Origin: RPQJ01 sp963762315
GTDB taxonomy: Bacteria; Pseudomonadota; Gammaproteobacteria; Steroidobacterales; Steroidobacteraceae
Length of the DNA stretch: 64,000 nucleotides
Direction of reading: 5' to 3'
NCBI GenBank assembly: GCA_963762315.1
Contig: CAVXKO010000007.1
Location: forward strand, 806,001-870,000
Below the pieces are notes generated by a model, which saw nothing but the letters and a program-made list of their open reading frames with translations, was not told the DNA's origin and made no database searches. Made by a program: the position numbers and the translations under genes. Below, in pieces: positions 26,385-35,266 of the stretch. Each line of letters starts with the position of its first letter. Position 1 is the stretch's first letter.

Positions 26385-28186
26385 GGCCGGGCAGCGATCC
26401 ATCGGTCGACCTTCGCCTCCAGGACGTCGAGGGGCACGGCGCCGTCCGACAACAGTTCGCGATGGAAATCCCGCAAGTCGAACCTCGGGCCGAGCGCCTG
26501 CTCGGCCTTGCGGCGCAACCCCTGGATGCGCAGGTCACCCACCTTGTACCCGAGCGCCTGCCCCGGCCACACCACATACCGCTCCACTTCTGAGACCACG
26601 TCCGACTCGGCCAGCGTGGAGTTGTCCAGCATGTAGCGGATGGCCTGCTCGCGACTCCACCCCTTTGCGTGCAGCCCCGTATCCACCACCAGGCGCATCG
26701 CACGCAGCATCTCATCGTTGAGGCGCCCGAACCACTGGTACGGGTCGGTAAACAGGTCCAGTTCCTTGCCGAGGGATTCGGCATACAACGCCCAGCCTTC
26801 GACATACGCGGTGTAGCTCCCGCCGAAGCGGCGGAACTTCGGCACGCCCGCGAGTTCCTGCTGGATGGAAATCTGGAAGTGGTGGCCGGGCGACGCCTCA
26901 TGCAGCGACAACGTCTCCATCCCGTACTTCGGCTGCGCCTTCAGGTTGTAGGTGTTGACGTAGAAGATACCCGGCCGCGAACCGTCCGCCGAGGCCGCCT
27001 GGTAATAGCCGCCCGCCGCCGACGCCGCGCGGAATGCCTCGACCTCGCGCACTTCGTATTCGGCTTTCGGGAAGACCGAGAAAAGCTTCGGCAGCGCCGC
27101 GTCGATGCGCACCTTGAGCTCGCGGTAGCCGGCCAGCAGATCGGCGCCCTGCGAGTAATAGAACTGCGGATCGCTCTCGAGGTGGCGGAAGAACGCCTGC
27201 AGGTCGCCCTGGAAACCGACCTGCTGCCGCACCCGATCCATCTCGCTGCGGATGCGCGCCACTTCGCCGAGGCCGATCGCGTGGATCTCGTCGGGCGTGA
27301 GATTCGTCGTGGTGTGCTCCTGCACGGCGAACGCGTACCACGCCGCGCCGTCCGGCAGCGCCGTCCATGCCACGGTGCTGCGCGCCTTTGGCAGGTACTC
27401 GTCGCGAATGAAATCGCGCAACCGCCGGTGCGCGGGCACCAGCTCGTCCTCGATCAGGCGCGTGTAGGCCTGCGTGAGGCGCTCGCGATCCGCGGCGGTC
27501 ACCGAGTCGGGGAATTTCCGCAACGGGGCAAAGTACGCGCTGTCCTCGGCGCGTGCGACGATCATCGCCTCGACCTGCGGCAGCACCTTCTCCATCACGG
27601 GCCGCGGCTGAACGACGCCGCGCTCGAGACCCACGCGCATGTTGGCGATAGCCTGGTCGATCCACACGACGAGTCCGTCGAGTCGCTTTAGCCAGTGCTC
27701 GTAGTCCTGCGCAGTGGCGAACGGCTGGGCGTTGCTTCCCGACCCGAACGCCGGCATGCGCGTGAGCAGGCTGCCGGCCTGGTTGATCGGCAGCAGCTCG
27801 CTCGGGAACCGCTCCGCATCGAGCGCGCGAGTGCGTTCGCGCACGAAGACGTCGTAGGAGATCCGGTCGGCCGGCGACAACTGGCCCGCGTCGATGCGGC
27901 GCACGGCATCGAGATAACGCTGGTTGGTCGCGTGCGCTTCGGCTCGATACTCCGGGCCGAGCGTGTTGGGCAACCGGTCGTTGTAGCGGTTGTCGCCGAT
28001 GCTGGTGGCGAGCAGCGGGTTGAGCTTGAGGTAATCCTCGAAGTACGCCTCGAGCAGCGCGTCGAGCTGCTGGCCGGCGCTGGTTGCGGCCGGCGCTTCG
28101 GCCGACGGCGGCGAGGCGACCGGCTGCGACGCGCAGCCGGCCACGGCGGCCAGCACGCCGAGGATCGAGGCCGTGCGCAGGTTCAT
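26381..28186 (-). CDS. DUF885 lipoprotein 2 (putative metallopeptidase)
   Basis: 601 residues from the ATG at 28186; one at 28201 is also possible. Lipobox V-A-G-C near residue 17, then the DUF885 domain with the intact motif S-L-H-E-A-S-P-G-H-H-F-Q, and the end V-D-R-W-I-A-A-R-P. Expected to be an envelope-anchored zinc-dependent peptidase. It is co-transcribed with the thiolase upstream (17 bases) and the degenerate paralogue downstream (4-base overlap). Confidence 0.85.
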   Translation of the reverse strand: MNLRTASILGVLAAVAGCASQPVASPPSAEAPAATSAGQQLDALLEAYFEDYLKLNPLLATSIGDNRYNDRLPNTLGPEYRAEAHATNQRYLDAVRRIDAGQLSPADRISYDVFVRERTRALDAERFPSELLPINQAGSLLTRMPAFGSGSNAQPFATAQDYEHWLKRLDGLVVWIDQAIANMRVGLERGVVQPRPVMEKVLPQVEAMIVARAEDSAYFAPLRKFPDSVTAADRERLTQAYTRLIEDELVPAHRRLRDFIRDEYLPKARSTVAWTALPDGAAWYAFAVQEHTTTNLTPDEIHAIGLGEVARIRSEMDRVRQQVGFQGDLQAFFRHLESDPQFYYSQGADLLAGYRELKVRIDAALPKLFSVFPKAEYEVREVEAFRAASAAGGYYQAASADGSRPGIFYVNTYNLKAQPKYGMETLSLHEASPGHHFQISIQQELAGVPKFRRFGGSYTAYVEGWALYAESLGKELDLFTDPYQWFGRLNDEMLRAMRLVVDTGLHAKGWSREQAIRYMLDNSTLAESDVVSEVERYVVWPGQALGYKVGDLRIQGLRRKAEQALGPRFDLRDFHRELLSDGAVPLDVLEAKVDRWIAARP

Positions 28187-28203
28187 CTCGTTGCGTCCCA
28201 TCC

Positions 28204-29487
28204 TTATCGTTCCACGATCGCGGTGACGCCCATGCCGCCCGCGGTGCAGATCGAGACCATGCCGCGTCCGGTGCCGCGCTCGTCGATCGCCTTCGCGAGG
28301 GTCGCGAGAATGCGCGCGCCGGTCGCCGCGAACGGGTGGCCAACCGCGAGGCTGCCGCCCTTCACGTTCAGCTTCGCACAATCGATGGCGCCGAGCGGAG
28401 CCGCAAGCCCGAGGCGGTCGCGGCAGAATTCCGCGGACTGCCAGGCCTGCAGCGTGCAGAGCACCTGCGCGGCGAACGCCTCGTGGATTTCATAGAAGTC
28501 GAAATCCTGCAGCGTCAGGTTCGCATCGGCAAGCATGCGGGGCACCGCGTAGGCCGGCGCCATCAGCAGGCCTTCGTCGTGCACGAAGTCGACGGCCGCC
28601 ACCTTGCCGTACGTCAGGTATGCGAGCACGGGCAGCTTGCGTTGCCGCGCCCACTCCTCGCTCGCGAGCAGCACCGCCGCCGCGCCGTCCGTCATGGGCG
28701 TGGAGTTCCCGGCGGTCAGCGTGCCGGTGCCCTGCATCGGGAATGCCGGCTTCAGCGTCGCCAGTTTCTCGAGCGTGGTGTCGCGCCGCAGGTTGTTGTC
28801 GGCACGCACCCCGCGGAACTCGACCAGCAGGTCCTCGTAGAAGCCGGCGTCGTACGCGGCGGCCGCGCGCTGGTGGCTCTCGAGCGCGAGCCGATCCTGG
28901 GCCTCGCGTGAAATCGACCAGCGCTGGGCCATGAGTTCGCAGCTCTGCCCCATCGACAGGCCGGTGCGCGGCTCGGCAACGGCCGGCAGGTTGGGCTTGA
29001 CGTGGGAGGGCCTCAGGCCCAACCACGGCGCAACGCGTTCGCCGAACGAGCGGCCGCGTGCGCTTCTCAACATCAGCTTGCGCAGGGCCTCGCTGACGCC
29101 GATCGGGGCGTCGCTGGCCGTGTCGACACCCGCCGCGATGCCCGAGTCGATCTGTCCGGTGGCGATCTTGAGACCGAGAAGGATTGCGGTCTCGAGGCTC
29201 GTGCCGCAGGCGCGCTGCATGTCGAAGGCCGGCGTCTGGGGAGAGAGAGTCGTCGAGAGCACGGCCTCGCGCGTCAGGTTGAAGTCGCGGGGGTGCTTGA
29301 GCACCGCTCCGGCCCCGACGTCGCCGAGCCGCTCCCCGGCGAGTCCGTACCGGTCGACTACGCCCTGCAGGGCGGCGGTGAGCATGTCCTGGTTGCTGCA
29401 CTCGGCATAGGCCCCCATGGCCCGGACGAACGGGATCCGGACGCCGCCGACGATCGCCACGCGGCGAACTTGGGAACCGACGAGCAT
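28204..29487 (-). CDS. Acetyl-CoA acyltransferase (thiolase), FadI-like
   Basis: 427 residues. Thiolase fold with acyl-accepting Cys94 in R-A-C-G-T-S, the N-E/H-E-A-F-A motif and the C-terminal C-T-A-G-G-M-G; G-H-P-F-A-A-T-G-A-R precedes it. It carries out the last step of fatty acid beta-oxidation or acetoacetyl-CoA cleavage. The 427-residue length resembles FadI more than FadA, but no FadJ partner is adjacent, so substrate range is open. Confidence 0.9.
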   Translation of the reverse strand: MLVGSQVRRVAIVGGVRIPFVRAMGAYAECSNQDMLTAALQGVVDRYGLAGERLGDVGAGAVLKHPRDFNLTREAVLSTTLSPQTPAFDMQRACGTSLETAILLGLKIATGQIDSGIAAGVDTASDAPIGVSEALRKLMLRSARGRSFGERVAPWLGLRPSHVKPNLPAVAEPRTGLSMGQSCELMAQRWSISREAQDRLALESHQRAAAAYDAGFYEDLLVEFRGVRADNNLRRDTTLEKLATLKPAFPMQGTGTLTAGNSTPMTDGAAAVLLASEEWARQRKLPVLAYLTYGKVAAVDFVHDEGLLMAPAYAVPRMLADANLTLQDFDFYEIHEAFAAQVLCTLQAWQSAEFCRDRLGLAAPLGAIDCAKLNVKGGSLAVGHPFAATGARILATLAKAIDERGTGRGMVSICTAGGMGVTAIVER

Positions 29488-29550
29488 GCGGCGCTCCGGA
29501 AGGTCGAAGGGGACGCGATTATAGGGTTTCCACCCCTGCCCTCACCCCAA

Positions 29551-29574
29551 CCCTCTCCCGCAAGCGGGAGAGGG
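29551..29574. repeat. CTCTCCCGC palindromic repeat
   Basis: One perfect copy with loop AA in the divergent gap between thiolase and dienelactone hydrolase, preceded by the common flank CCCTCACCCCAAC. Confidence 0.85.
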
Positions 29575-29635
29575 AGCGAGAGTCTTGGTATCCTAGGTGG
29601 CTGGTCCCCCCACTTGTCCAGGCTTCGGAGCCCCC

Positions 29636-30298
29636 ATGAGCCACCTGCAGCTGAGAGCCGCCGACGGTCACGAGTTTTCGGTCTATTTCGTCAAGCCCGA
29701 AGGAACGCCACGGGGCGCCGTGGTGGTGATCCAGGAGATCTTCGGTGTCAATTCCCACATCCGCCGTGTCGTCGAGCAGTACGTCGCCGAGGGCTATCTC
29801 GCGGCCGCGCCGGCGCTGTTCGACCGCCAGAAGCGCGGAGTCGAACTGGGTTACGGCCCGGACGACCTCCAGAAGGGCATCGAGTTCATGATGAAGGCCG
29901 ACCCCGCCGGGGTGCTGGCCGACGTCAATGCCACGATCGACGCGGCGGCGCGGGCGGGCAAGGTCGGCATGGTGGGTTACTGCTGGGGCGGACGGGTGAC
30001 GTACCTCGCCGGCTGCCACGCCAACATCGCCGCGGGCGTTGCGTACTACGGCGGCGGCATCGCGCAGGTGCTGAACGAGACGCCGCGCTGCCCGATGATG
30101 TTCCACCACGGCGAAAAGGACATGCACATCCCGCTGTCGGACGTGGAGGCCATCAAGAAGGCGTATCCGCAGGGCGTCTATCACCTGTATCCGGCCGACC
30201 ACGGCTTCAACTGCTCGGAACGCGCGAGCTTCCACGCCGAGAGCGCGCACCTCGCGTTCTCGCGCACGGTCGAATTTTTCCGCAAGCACATCGGTTAA
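29636..30298 (+). CDS. Dienelactone hydrolase family protein
   Basis: 220 residues, alpha/beta hydrolase. Catalytic triad Cys116 (G-Y-C-W-G-G), Asp162 (G-E-K-D-M-H-I-P) and His189 (A-D-H-G-F-N), with Glu34 in I-Q-E-I-F-G that usually holds the cysteine in the resting state. Family members open lactone rings (carboxymethylenebutenolide) or act as broad esterases. The in-frame ATG at 29597 is less likely. No ring-cleavage dioxygenase lies nearby, so the substrate is unclear. Confidence 0.88.
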   Translation: MSHLQLRAADGHEFSVYFVKPEGTPRGAVVVIQEIFGVNSHIRRVVEQYVAEGYLAAAPALFDRQKRGVELGYGPDDLQKGIEFMMKADPAGVLADVNATIDAAARAGKVGMVGYCWGGRVTYLAGCHANIAAGVAYYGGGIAQVLNETPRCPMMFHHGEKDMHIPLSDVEAIKKAYPQGVYHLYPADHGFNCSERASFHAESAHLAFSRTVEFFRKHIG

Positions 30299-30315
30299 GA
30301 TCACCCTCACCCCAA

Positions 30316-30338
30316 CCCTCTCCCGAAACGGGCGAGGG
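30316..30338. repeat. Degenerate CTCTCCCG palindromic repeat
   Basis: Arms CCCTCTCCCG and CGGGCGAGGG with AAA-type centre, 14 bases before gabD; one mismatch in the arm. Confidence 0.7.
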
Positions 30339-30352
30339 AGTCGAGAACCACA

Positions 30353-31816
30353 ATGACCATCAAACTCAAGGATCCTGCGCTTCTTCGCCAGCAGTGCTAC
30401 GTCGACGGCGAGTGGATCGACGCCCGCAGCGGACAGAAGGTCGACGTCACCAACCCGGCCACCGGCGAAGTGCTCGGCACCGTGCCGAACCTCGACGCGC
30501 TCGAGACGCGCCGCGCGATCGAAGCAGCCTCCGCGGCCTTCCCGGCCTGGGCCGCGCGCACGGCCAAGGACCGCGCGTCGATCCTGCGTCGCTGGAACGA
30601 CCTGATGCTGGCCAATGCCGACGACCTCGCCGTGCTGATGACGGCCGAGCAGGGCAAGCCGCTCGCCGAGGCCAAGGGCGAGATTGCCTACGCCGCATCG
30701 TTCATCGAATGGTTCGCCGAGGAAGGCAAGCGCGTCTACGGGGACCTGATCCCGGGCCACCAGCCGGACAAGCGCATCCTCGTCATGCGCCAGCCGGTCG
30801 GCGTCGTCGCGGCGATCACGCCATGGAACTTCCCGGCCGCGATGATCACGCGCAAGGCCGGCCCCGCGCTCGCCGCCGGCTGCACGTTCGTGTGCAAGCC
30901 GGCGACGCAGACGCCGTATTCGGCGCTCGCGATGGCGGAACTCGCGCACCGCGCGGGCATCCCGAAGGGCGTGTTCAGCGTCGTCACCGGCCCGTCCACC
31001 GTGGTGGGCGGCGAGATGACCTCGAACCCGATCGTGCGCAAGCTGACGTTCACCGGCTCGACCGAAGTCGGCAAGAAGCTGATGGCGCAGTGCGTCCCCA
31101 CGCTGAAGAAGGTCTCGCTCGAGCTCGGCGGCAACGCGCCGTTCATCGTTTTCGACGACGCCGACCTCGATGCAGCCGTGGTGGGCGCGATCGCCAGCAA
31201 GTACCGCAACACCGGACAGACCTGCGTGTGCGCCAACCGGCTGCTCGTGCAGGAAGGCGTGTACGACACGTTCGTCGCCAAGCTCGCCGACGCCGTGAAG
31301 AAGCTCCGCGTGGGCGACGGGCTGAAGGGCGCGACGGAACAGGGCCCGCTGATCGATGCGAAAGCCGTGGCCAAGGTCGAGGAACACATCGCCGACGCCG
31401 TCGCGAAAGGCGGCAAGGTCGCCCTCGGCGGCAAGCGCCACGCCCTCGGCGGCACGTTCTTCGAGCCGACGATCATCACGCACGTCACGCCGGACATGAT
31501 GGTGGCGCGCGAGGAAACGTTCGGGCCGGTGGCGCCGGTGTTCTCGTTCAAGGACGAGAAGCAGGCGATCCGCATGGCGAACGACACGGAGTTCGGCCTG
31601 GCGTCGTACTTCTACACGCGCGACCTCGCGCGCGCCTTCCGCGTCTCGGAAGGCCTCGAGTACGGCATCGTCGGCCTGAACACCGGCCTGATCTCGACGG
31701 AGGTCGCTCCGTTCGGCGGCGTCAAGGAATCGGGCTTCGGCCGCGAGGGCTCGAAGTACGGCATCCTCGACTACACCGAGCTGAAGTACCTCTGCATCGG
31801 CGGCATCGAGGGTTGA
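30353..31816 (+). CDS. gabD: Succinate-semialdehyde dehydrogenase (NADP+)
   Basis: 487 residues, aldehyde dehydrogenase fold. P-W-N-F-P and T-F-T-G-S-T-E-V-G bind the cofactor; E-L-G-G-N-A-P contains the general base and G-Q-T-C-V-C-A-N-R the nucleophile Cys. The extended G-Q-T-C-V-C-A form is that of GabD-type enzymes. It oxidises succinate semialdehyde to succinate at the end of GABA breakdown and fits with patD at 48.5 kb. The next gene overlaps its stop. Confidence 0.9.
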   Translation: MTIKLKDPALLRQQCYVDGEWIDARSGQKVDVTNPATGEVLGTVPNLDALETRRAIEAASAAFPAWAARTAKDRASILRRWNDLMLANADDLAVLMTAEQGKPLAEAKGEIAYAASFIEWFAEEGKRVYGDLIPGHQPDKRILVMRQPVGVVAAITPWNFPAAMITRKAGPALAAGCTFVCKPATQTPYSALAMAELAHRAGIPKGVFSVVTGPSTVVGGEMTSNPIVRKLTFTGSTEVGKKLMAQCVPTLKKVSLELGGNAPFIVFDDADLDAAVVGAIASKYRNTGQTCVCANRLLVQEGVYDTFVAKLADAVKKLRVGDGLKGATEQGPLIDAKAVAKVEEHIADAVAKGGKVALGGKRHALGGTFFEPTIITHVTPDMMVAREETFGPVAPVFSFKDEKQAIRMANDTEFGLASYFYTRDLARAFRVSEGLEYGIVGLNTGLISTEVAPFGGVKESGFGREGSKYGILDYTELKYLCIGGIEG

Positions 31817-33096
31817 GCGACCGCACGCTCCTCCTCCTGTTGGCGATGATCGTCGCGGTCGGCTCGATCGCGACCAACCTCTACATCCCGGCCCTGCCCT
31901 CGGTCCGCGAGCATTTCGGCGCGGACGTCGTGCACGTCCAGGCGACGTTCTCGGTCTCGCTGATCACGTTCGCCATCGGCATGCTGGCGTGGGGCCCGAT
32001 TTCGGACCGCTATGGCCGGCGCCGCGCGGTGCTCACCGGCATGAGCATCGTCATCCTCGGCGCAACGATCGGCATGACCGCGCAGAGCCTGCCGTGGCTG
32101 ATCGTCGGGCGCGCGGTGCAGGCATTCGGCACTTCCGTCGGCATTGCCGTCTCGCGCGCCATCATCAGCGACCGTTTTCCCGCGGATCGCATGGCGTCCG
32201 CGATCGCACAGCTCGCGATCGTGTCCGTGCTCACCAACGGGCTGGCTCCCGTACTCGGAGGTTTCCTCACCGCCGGGTTCGGCTGGCGCGCCGTGTTCGG
32301 CGCATTGATCCTGTTCGCCCTCGTGCCCACGTACTTCGCGTGGAAGCACCTGCCGGAAACCCGTGACCAGACCCGGCCGCCGCCCAATACGCGCGAGATG
32401 TTCTCCACGGCCCGGCGCCTGGTTCGCAACCGGCTCTACGTCAGCTGTGCGCTCCAGTCGTCGTTGAGCTATGCCTTGTTCCTGGTGTTCCTGTCGCTGG
32501 CGCCGTACGTGCTGGTCTCGGCCCTGGGCCGCCCGACGACGGACTACGGATTCTATTACCTGTTCATCGCCGTCGGTTATGTGCTGGGCAACCTCTCGCT
32601 GCGCTGGCTGGGGGGGCGGCGCAGCGCACACTGGATGATTGCGGTGGGCGGGATCGTGCAGGCCGTCGCATCCGTCGCGGCGCTTGCCTTCGTCGCGGCG
32701 GGCCTGAAGCACCCGCTCTGGATCTTCGTGCCGATGTTCATCCTGTACATCGGGCAGGGAATGTTCATGCCGAACATGTCGGCGATCGCCGTCAGCCAGG
32801 CGCCGCAGCATGCCGGGGTGGCCTCGAGCACGCTCGGCTTCCTGCAGCAGATCATCGCTGCGTTCTGCGTGCAGCTGATGGGCGTCACGCCGACCGACAC
32901 GGCGGTCCCGATGCTCGCCTTTGGCGCGGCAGCCAGCCTGCTGCAGCTCGGAGTGCTCTGGCTGTCGCCGCGGATCGAGGCTGGCGCTGCCCTCACCCCC
33001 AGCCCTCTCCCGCAAGCGGGAGAGGGAGTCGATGCCCTTACCCACTTGCCCTCACCCGGCCTGTCGGCCGACCTCTCCCGTAAACGGGAGAGGTGA
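31813..33096 (+). CDS. MFS drug-resistance transporter, Bcr/CflA-like
   Basis: About 427 residues with twelve predicted helices. TTG start overlapping the gabD stop (TTGA). Helix 1 has N-L-Y-I-P-A-L-P; the loop motif G-P-I-S-D-R-Y-G-R-R follows helix 2. These mark the Bcr/CflA drug:H+ antiporter group. After the last helix (W-L-S-P-R) the frame runs into palindromic repeats, so the final 35 or so residues (such as P-L-P-Q-A-G-E-G) are repeat-encoded. Confidence 0.87.
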   Translation: MSDRTLLLLLAMIVAVGSIATNLYIPALPSVREHFGADVVHVQATFSVSLITFAIGMLAWGPISDRYGRRRAVLTGMSIVILGATIGMTAQSLPWLIVGRAVQAFGTSVGIAVSRAIISDRFPADRMASAIAQLAIVSVLTNGLAPVLGGFLTAGFGWRAVFGALILFALVPTYFAWKHLPETRDQTRPPPNTREMFSTARRLVRNRLYVSCALQSSLSYALFLVFLSLAPYVLVSALGRPTTDYGFYYLFIAVGYVLGNLSLRWLGGRRSAHWMIAVGGIVQAVASVAALAFVAAGLKHPLWIFVPMFILYIGQGMFMPNMSAIAVSQAPQHAGVASSTLGFLQQIIAAFCVQLMGVTPTDTAVPMLAFGAAASLLQLGVLWLSPRIEAGAALTPSPLPQAGEGVDALTHLPSPGLSADLSRKRER

Positions 33097-33286
33097 TTGG
33101 CCCCCTCTCCCGCCAGCAGCGGGAGAGGGTTGGGGTGAGGGCTTTTTCTTCAGACCCTCACCCGACCTGCGGTCGACCTCTCCCGCAAGCGGGAGAGGTG
33201 AAGACACCCTCACCCGCCCCGCGGGGCGACCTCTCCCGTAAACGGGAGAGGTGATTGGCCCCCTCTCCCGCCGCAGCGGGAGAGGG
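33003..33286. repeat. Cluster of six CTCTCCCGC palindromic repeats
   Basis: Copies at about 33003-33026, 33072-33093, 33103-33129, 33177-33198, 33230-33252 and 33261-33286. Loops vary (AA, TAAA, CAGCA type). They alternate with CCCTCACCC / GGGTGAGGG flanks. The first two lie inside the end of the MFS gene. Confidence 0.92.
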
Positions 33287-33346
33287 TTGGGGTGAGGGTC
33301 CGCGATCCTGTATCGTTCCACGCTGGTTTCATCGACCCGGCAGCGC

Positions 33347-34444
33347 ATGACTCAACTCATCGGCACACCCGACTACGAGCACGGCAACGCGAGCCGGGCC
33401 GGCGTGCTGCTGGTGAATCTCGGCACCCCCGACGACCCGAGCACGGCCTCGGTGCGACGGTATCTCGCCGAATTCCTGTGGGACCCGCGCGTCATCGAGA
33501 TGCCGCGGGCGCTTTGGTGGATGGTCCTGCACGGCATCATCCTGCGGGTGCGGCCGCGCCGCAGCGCGCACGCCTACCAGAAGATCTGGACGGAGCGCGG
33601 TTCGCCGTTGCTGATCGAGTCTCGCGGCCTTGCCGACGCGCTCGGCCGGAGCCTCGCCGCGCAGTTCGGCGATCGCGTGATCGTCGATCTCGCGATGAGC
33701 TACGGCCGCCCGTCGATCCCGGACGTGCTGGAGAGCTTCCGCCAGCGCAACGTGCAGCGGCTCATCGTGTTGCCGCTGTATCCGCAGTATTCCTCGACGA
33801 CGACGGGCTCGATCTTCGAGCGCGTCACGCGCGAACTCGCGCAATGGCGCTGGATGCCGGAAATGCGCTTCGTGAACCAGTACTGGGAGCACGAGCTGTA
33901 CCTTGCTGCGGTCGCCGACAGCATCGCGTCGCACTGGCGCACGCACGGCCGCAAGCACCTGCTGTTCTCGTTCCACTCGATCCCCAAGCGCTATTTCCTC
34001 GCGGGCGATCCCTACCACTGCTTCTGCCGCGGCACGGCGCGCGCCGTGGCCCACCGGCTCGGGCTCGCCGACAGCGAGTGGTCGCTCGGCTTCCAGTCGC
34101 GGTTCGGCAAGGAAGAATGGCTCAAGCCTTACGTGGACGGCCTGCTGCACGAGTACGCGAAGTCGGGCCCGAAGCAGGTGACCGTCGTGTGCCCGGGCTT
34201 CGCCACCGACTGTCTCGAGACCCTGGAGGAAATCGCCATGCAGAACCGCGAGATGTTCCTCGCCGAGGGCGGCACGCAGTTCGACTACGTGCCCTGCCTG
34301 AACGCCAGCGACGCGCACGCCGCGGCCCTGACGGACGTGGTGCTGCACCATGCCGGCGGCTGGCCCGAATTCTCGGGGCGCGACGACACGGCGGAGCGCA
34401 TGGCCTCGCGCCAGCGCGCGCTGGCGATCGGCGCGAAAGCCTGA
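33347..34444 (+). CDS. hemH: Ferrochelatase
   Basis: 365 residues. Features: L-L-V-N-L-G-T-P-D near the N-terminus, P-L-Y-P-Q-Y-S-S-T-T, the metal-binding His in S-F-H-S-I-P, and C-P-G-F-A-T-D-C-L-E-T. It inserts Fe2+ into protoporphyrin IX, the last step of heme synthesis, membrane-associated. The ATG at 33347 is the first after the repeat cluster. Confidence 0.96.
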   Translation: MTQLIGTPDYEHGNASRAGVLLVNLGTPDDPSTASVRRYLAEFLWDPRVIEMPRALWWMVLHGIILRVRPRRSAHAYQKIWTERGSPLLIESRGLADALGRSLAAQFGDRVIVDLAMSYGRPSIPDVLESFRQRNVQRLIVLPLYPQYSSTTTGSIFERVTRELAQWRWMPEMRFVNQYWEHELYLAAVADSIASHWRTHGRKHLLFSFHSIPKRYFLAGDPYHCFCRGTARAVAHRLGLADSEWSLGFQSRFGKEEWLKPYVDGLLHEYAKSGPKQVTVVCPGFATDCLETLEEIAMQNREMFLAEGGTQFDYVPCLNASDAHAAALTDVVLHHAGGWPEFSGRDDTAERMASRQRALAIGAKA

Positions 34445-34453
34445 TCCTCCGCA

Positions 34454-35173
34454 ATGCTGCTCGGGAGATTCCTCGAAATCAGCGTCTACGCGCCGGACGT
34501 CGCGGCGTCCGTCGAATTCTACGAGTCGCTGGGATTCGTGCAGGCGTCGACGGGCGATGCCTGGAGCCATCCGTATGCGGTCGTGACGGACGGGCGGCTG
34601 TTCCTCGGCCTGCACCAGTACCGCTTCGCGTCGCCCGCGCTGACCTGGGTCCAGCCCGACGTAGCCCGGCAAGCGCCGGTGCTCGCAGGGCTCGGCATCG
34701 AGTTCAAGTTCGCCCGGTTCGACCGCGACGCGTTCCACGAAGTCGGCTTCCTCGATCCCTCCGGGCAGATGATCACCGTGATCGAGGCGCGGACGTTCTC
34801 GCCTCCGTCGTTGCCGCCCGCACATGCGTCGTCCCTCGGCTATTTCGAGGAGTTCGGCATCCCCACGAGCGATCTCGAACGTGCCGGCGCGTTCTGGGAC
34901 AGCCTCGGCTTCGTCGCATTCGATCCGGTGTGCGCGCCTTTCGGGAAGGTGGTCGTCGCGGGTCGCGACCTCAACATCGGCCTCTACGACGTCGACCTGC
35001 GCAATCCGGTGCTGACGTTCTCCGACCCCGCGATGCCGGAGCGGATCGCGCAGCTTCGCGACCGCGGCCTGCCCTTCGCCGGGCGCCTGCCGCGCGGCAT
35101 GAACGCGCGCGAGAACGGGATTCTCCAGGCGCCCGAAGGCACTGAACTGCTTCTCACCACGACTCGGGACTGA
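34454..35173 (+). CDS. Two-domain VOC (glyoxalase-fold) protein
   Basis: 239 residues, 9 bases after hemH. Two tandem VOC modules: the first from E-I-S-V-Y-A-P-D-V-A-A-S-V-E-F-Y, the second from F-G-I-P-T-S-D-L-E-R-A-G-A-F-W. Usual metal ligands (His/Glu) are not all recognisable, so enzymatic activity is uncertain. Members include glyoxalases, dioxygenases and resistance proteins; no specific role can be given. Confidence 0.78.
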   Translation: MLLGRFLEISVYAPDVAASVEFYESLGFVQASTGDAWSHPYAVVTDGRLFLGLHQYRFASPALTWVQPDVARQAPVLAGLGIEFKFARFDRDAFHEVGFLDPSGQMITVIEARTFSPPSLPPAHASSLGYFEEFGIPTSDLERAGAFWDSLGFVAFDPVCAPFGKVVVAGRDLNIGLYDVDLRNPVLTFSDPAMPERIAQLRDRGLPFAGRLPRGMNARENGILQAPEGTELLLTTTRD

Positions 35174-35266
35174 CGGCGAGCCTCGGAACGCTCGCCCGGG
35201 CCGGTCAGCCTGCGACCACGGCACCCGGTTTTGCAGGTATGATTTCCGCGCTCGCAACGGAAGCTT

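Noticed and set aside
33003..33286. Palindrome cluster as CRISPR or as a set of terminators
   Set aside because: Spacing is irregular, spacers share flanks, and no T-run follows most hairpins; a REP-like family explains it better.
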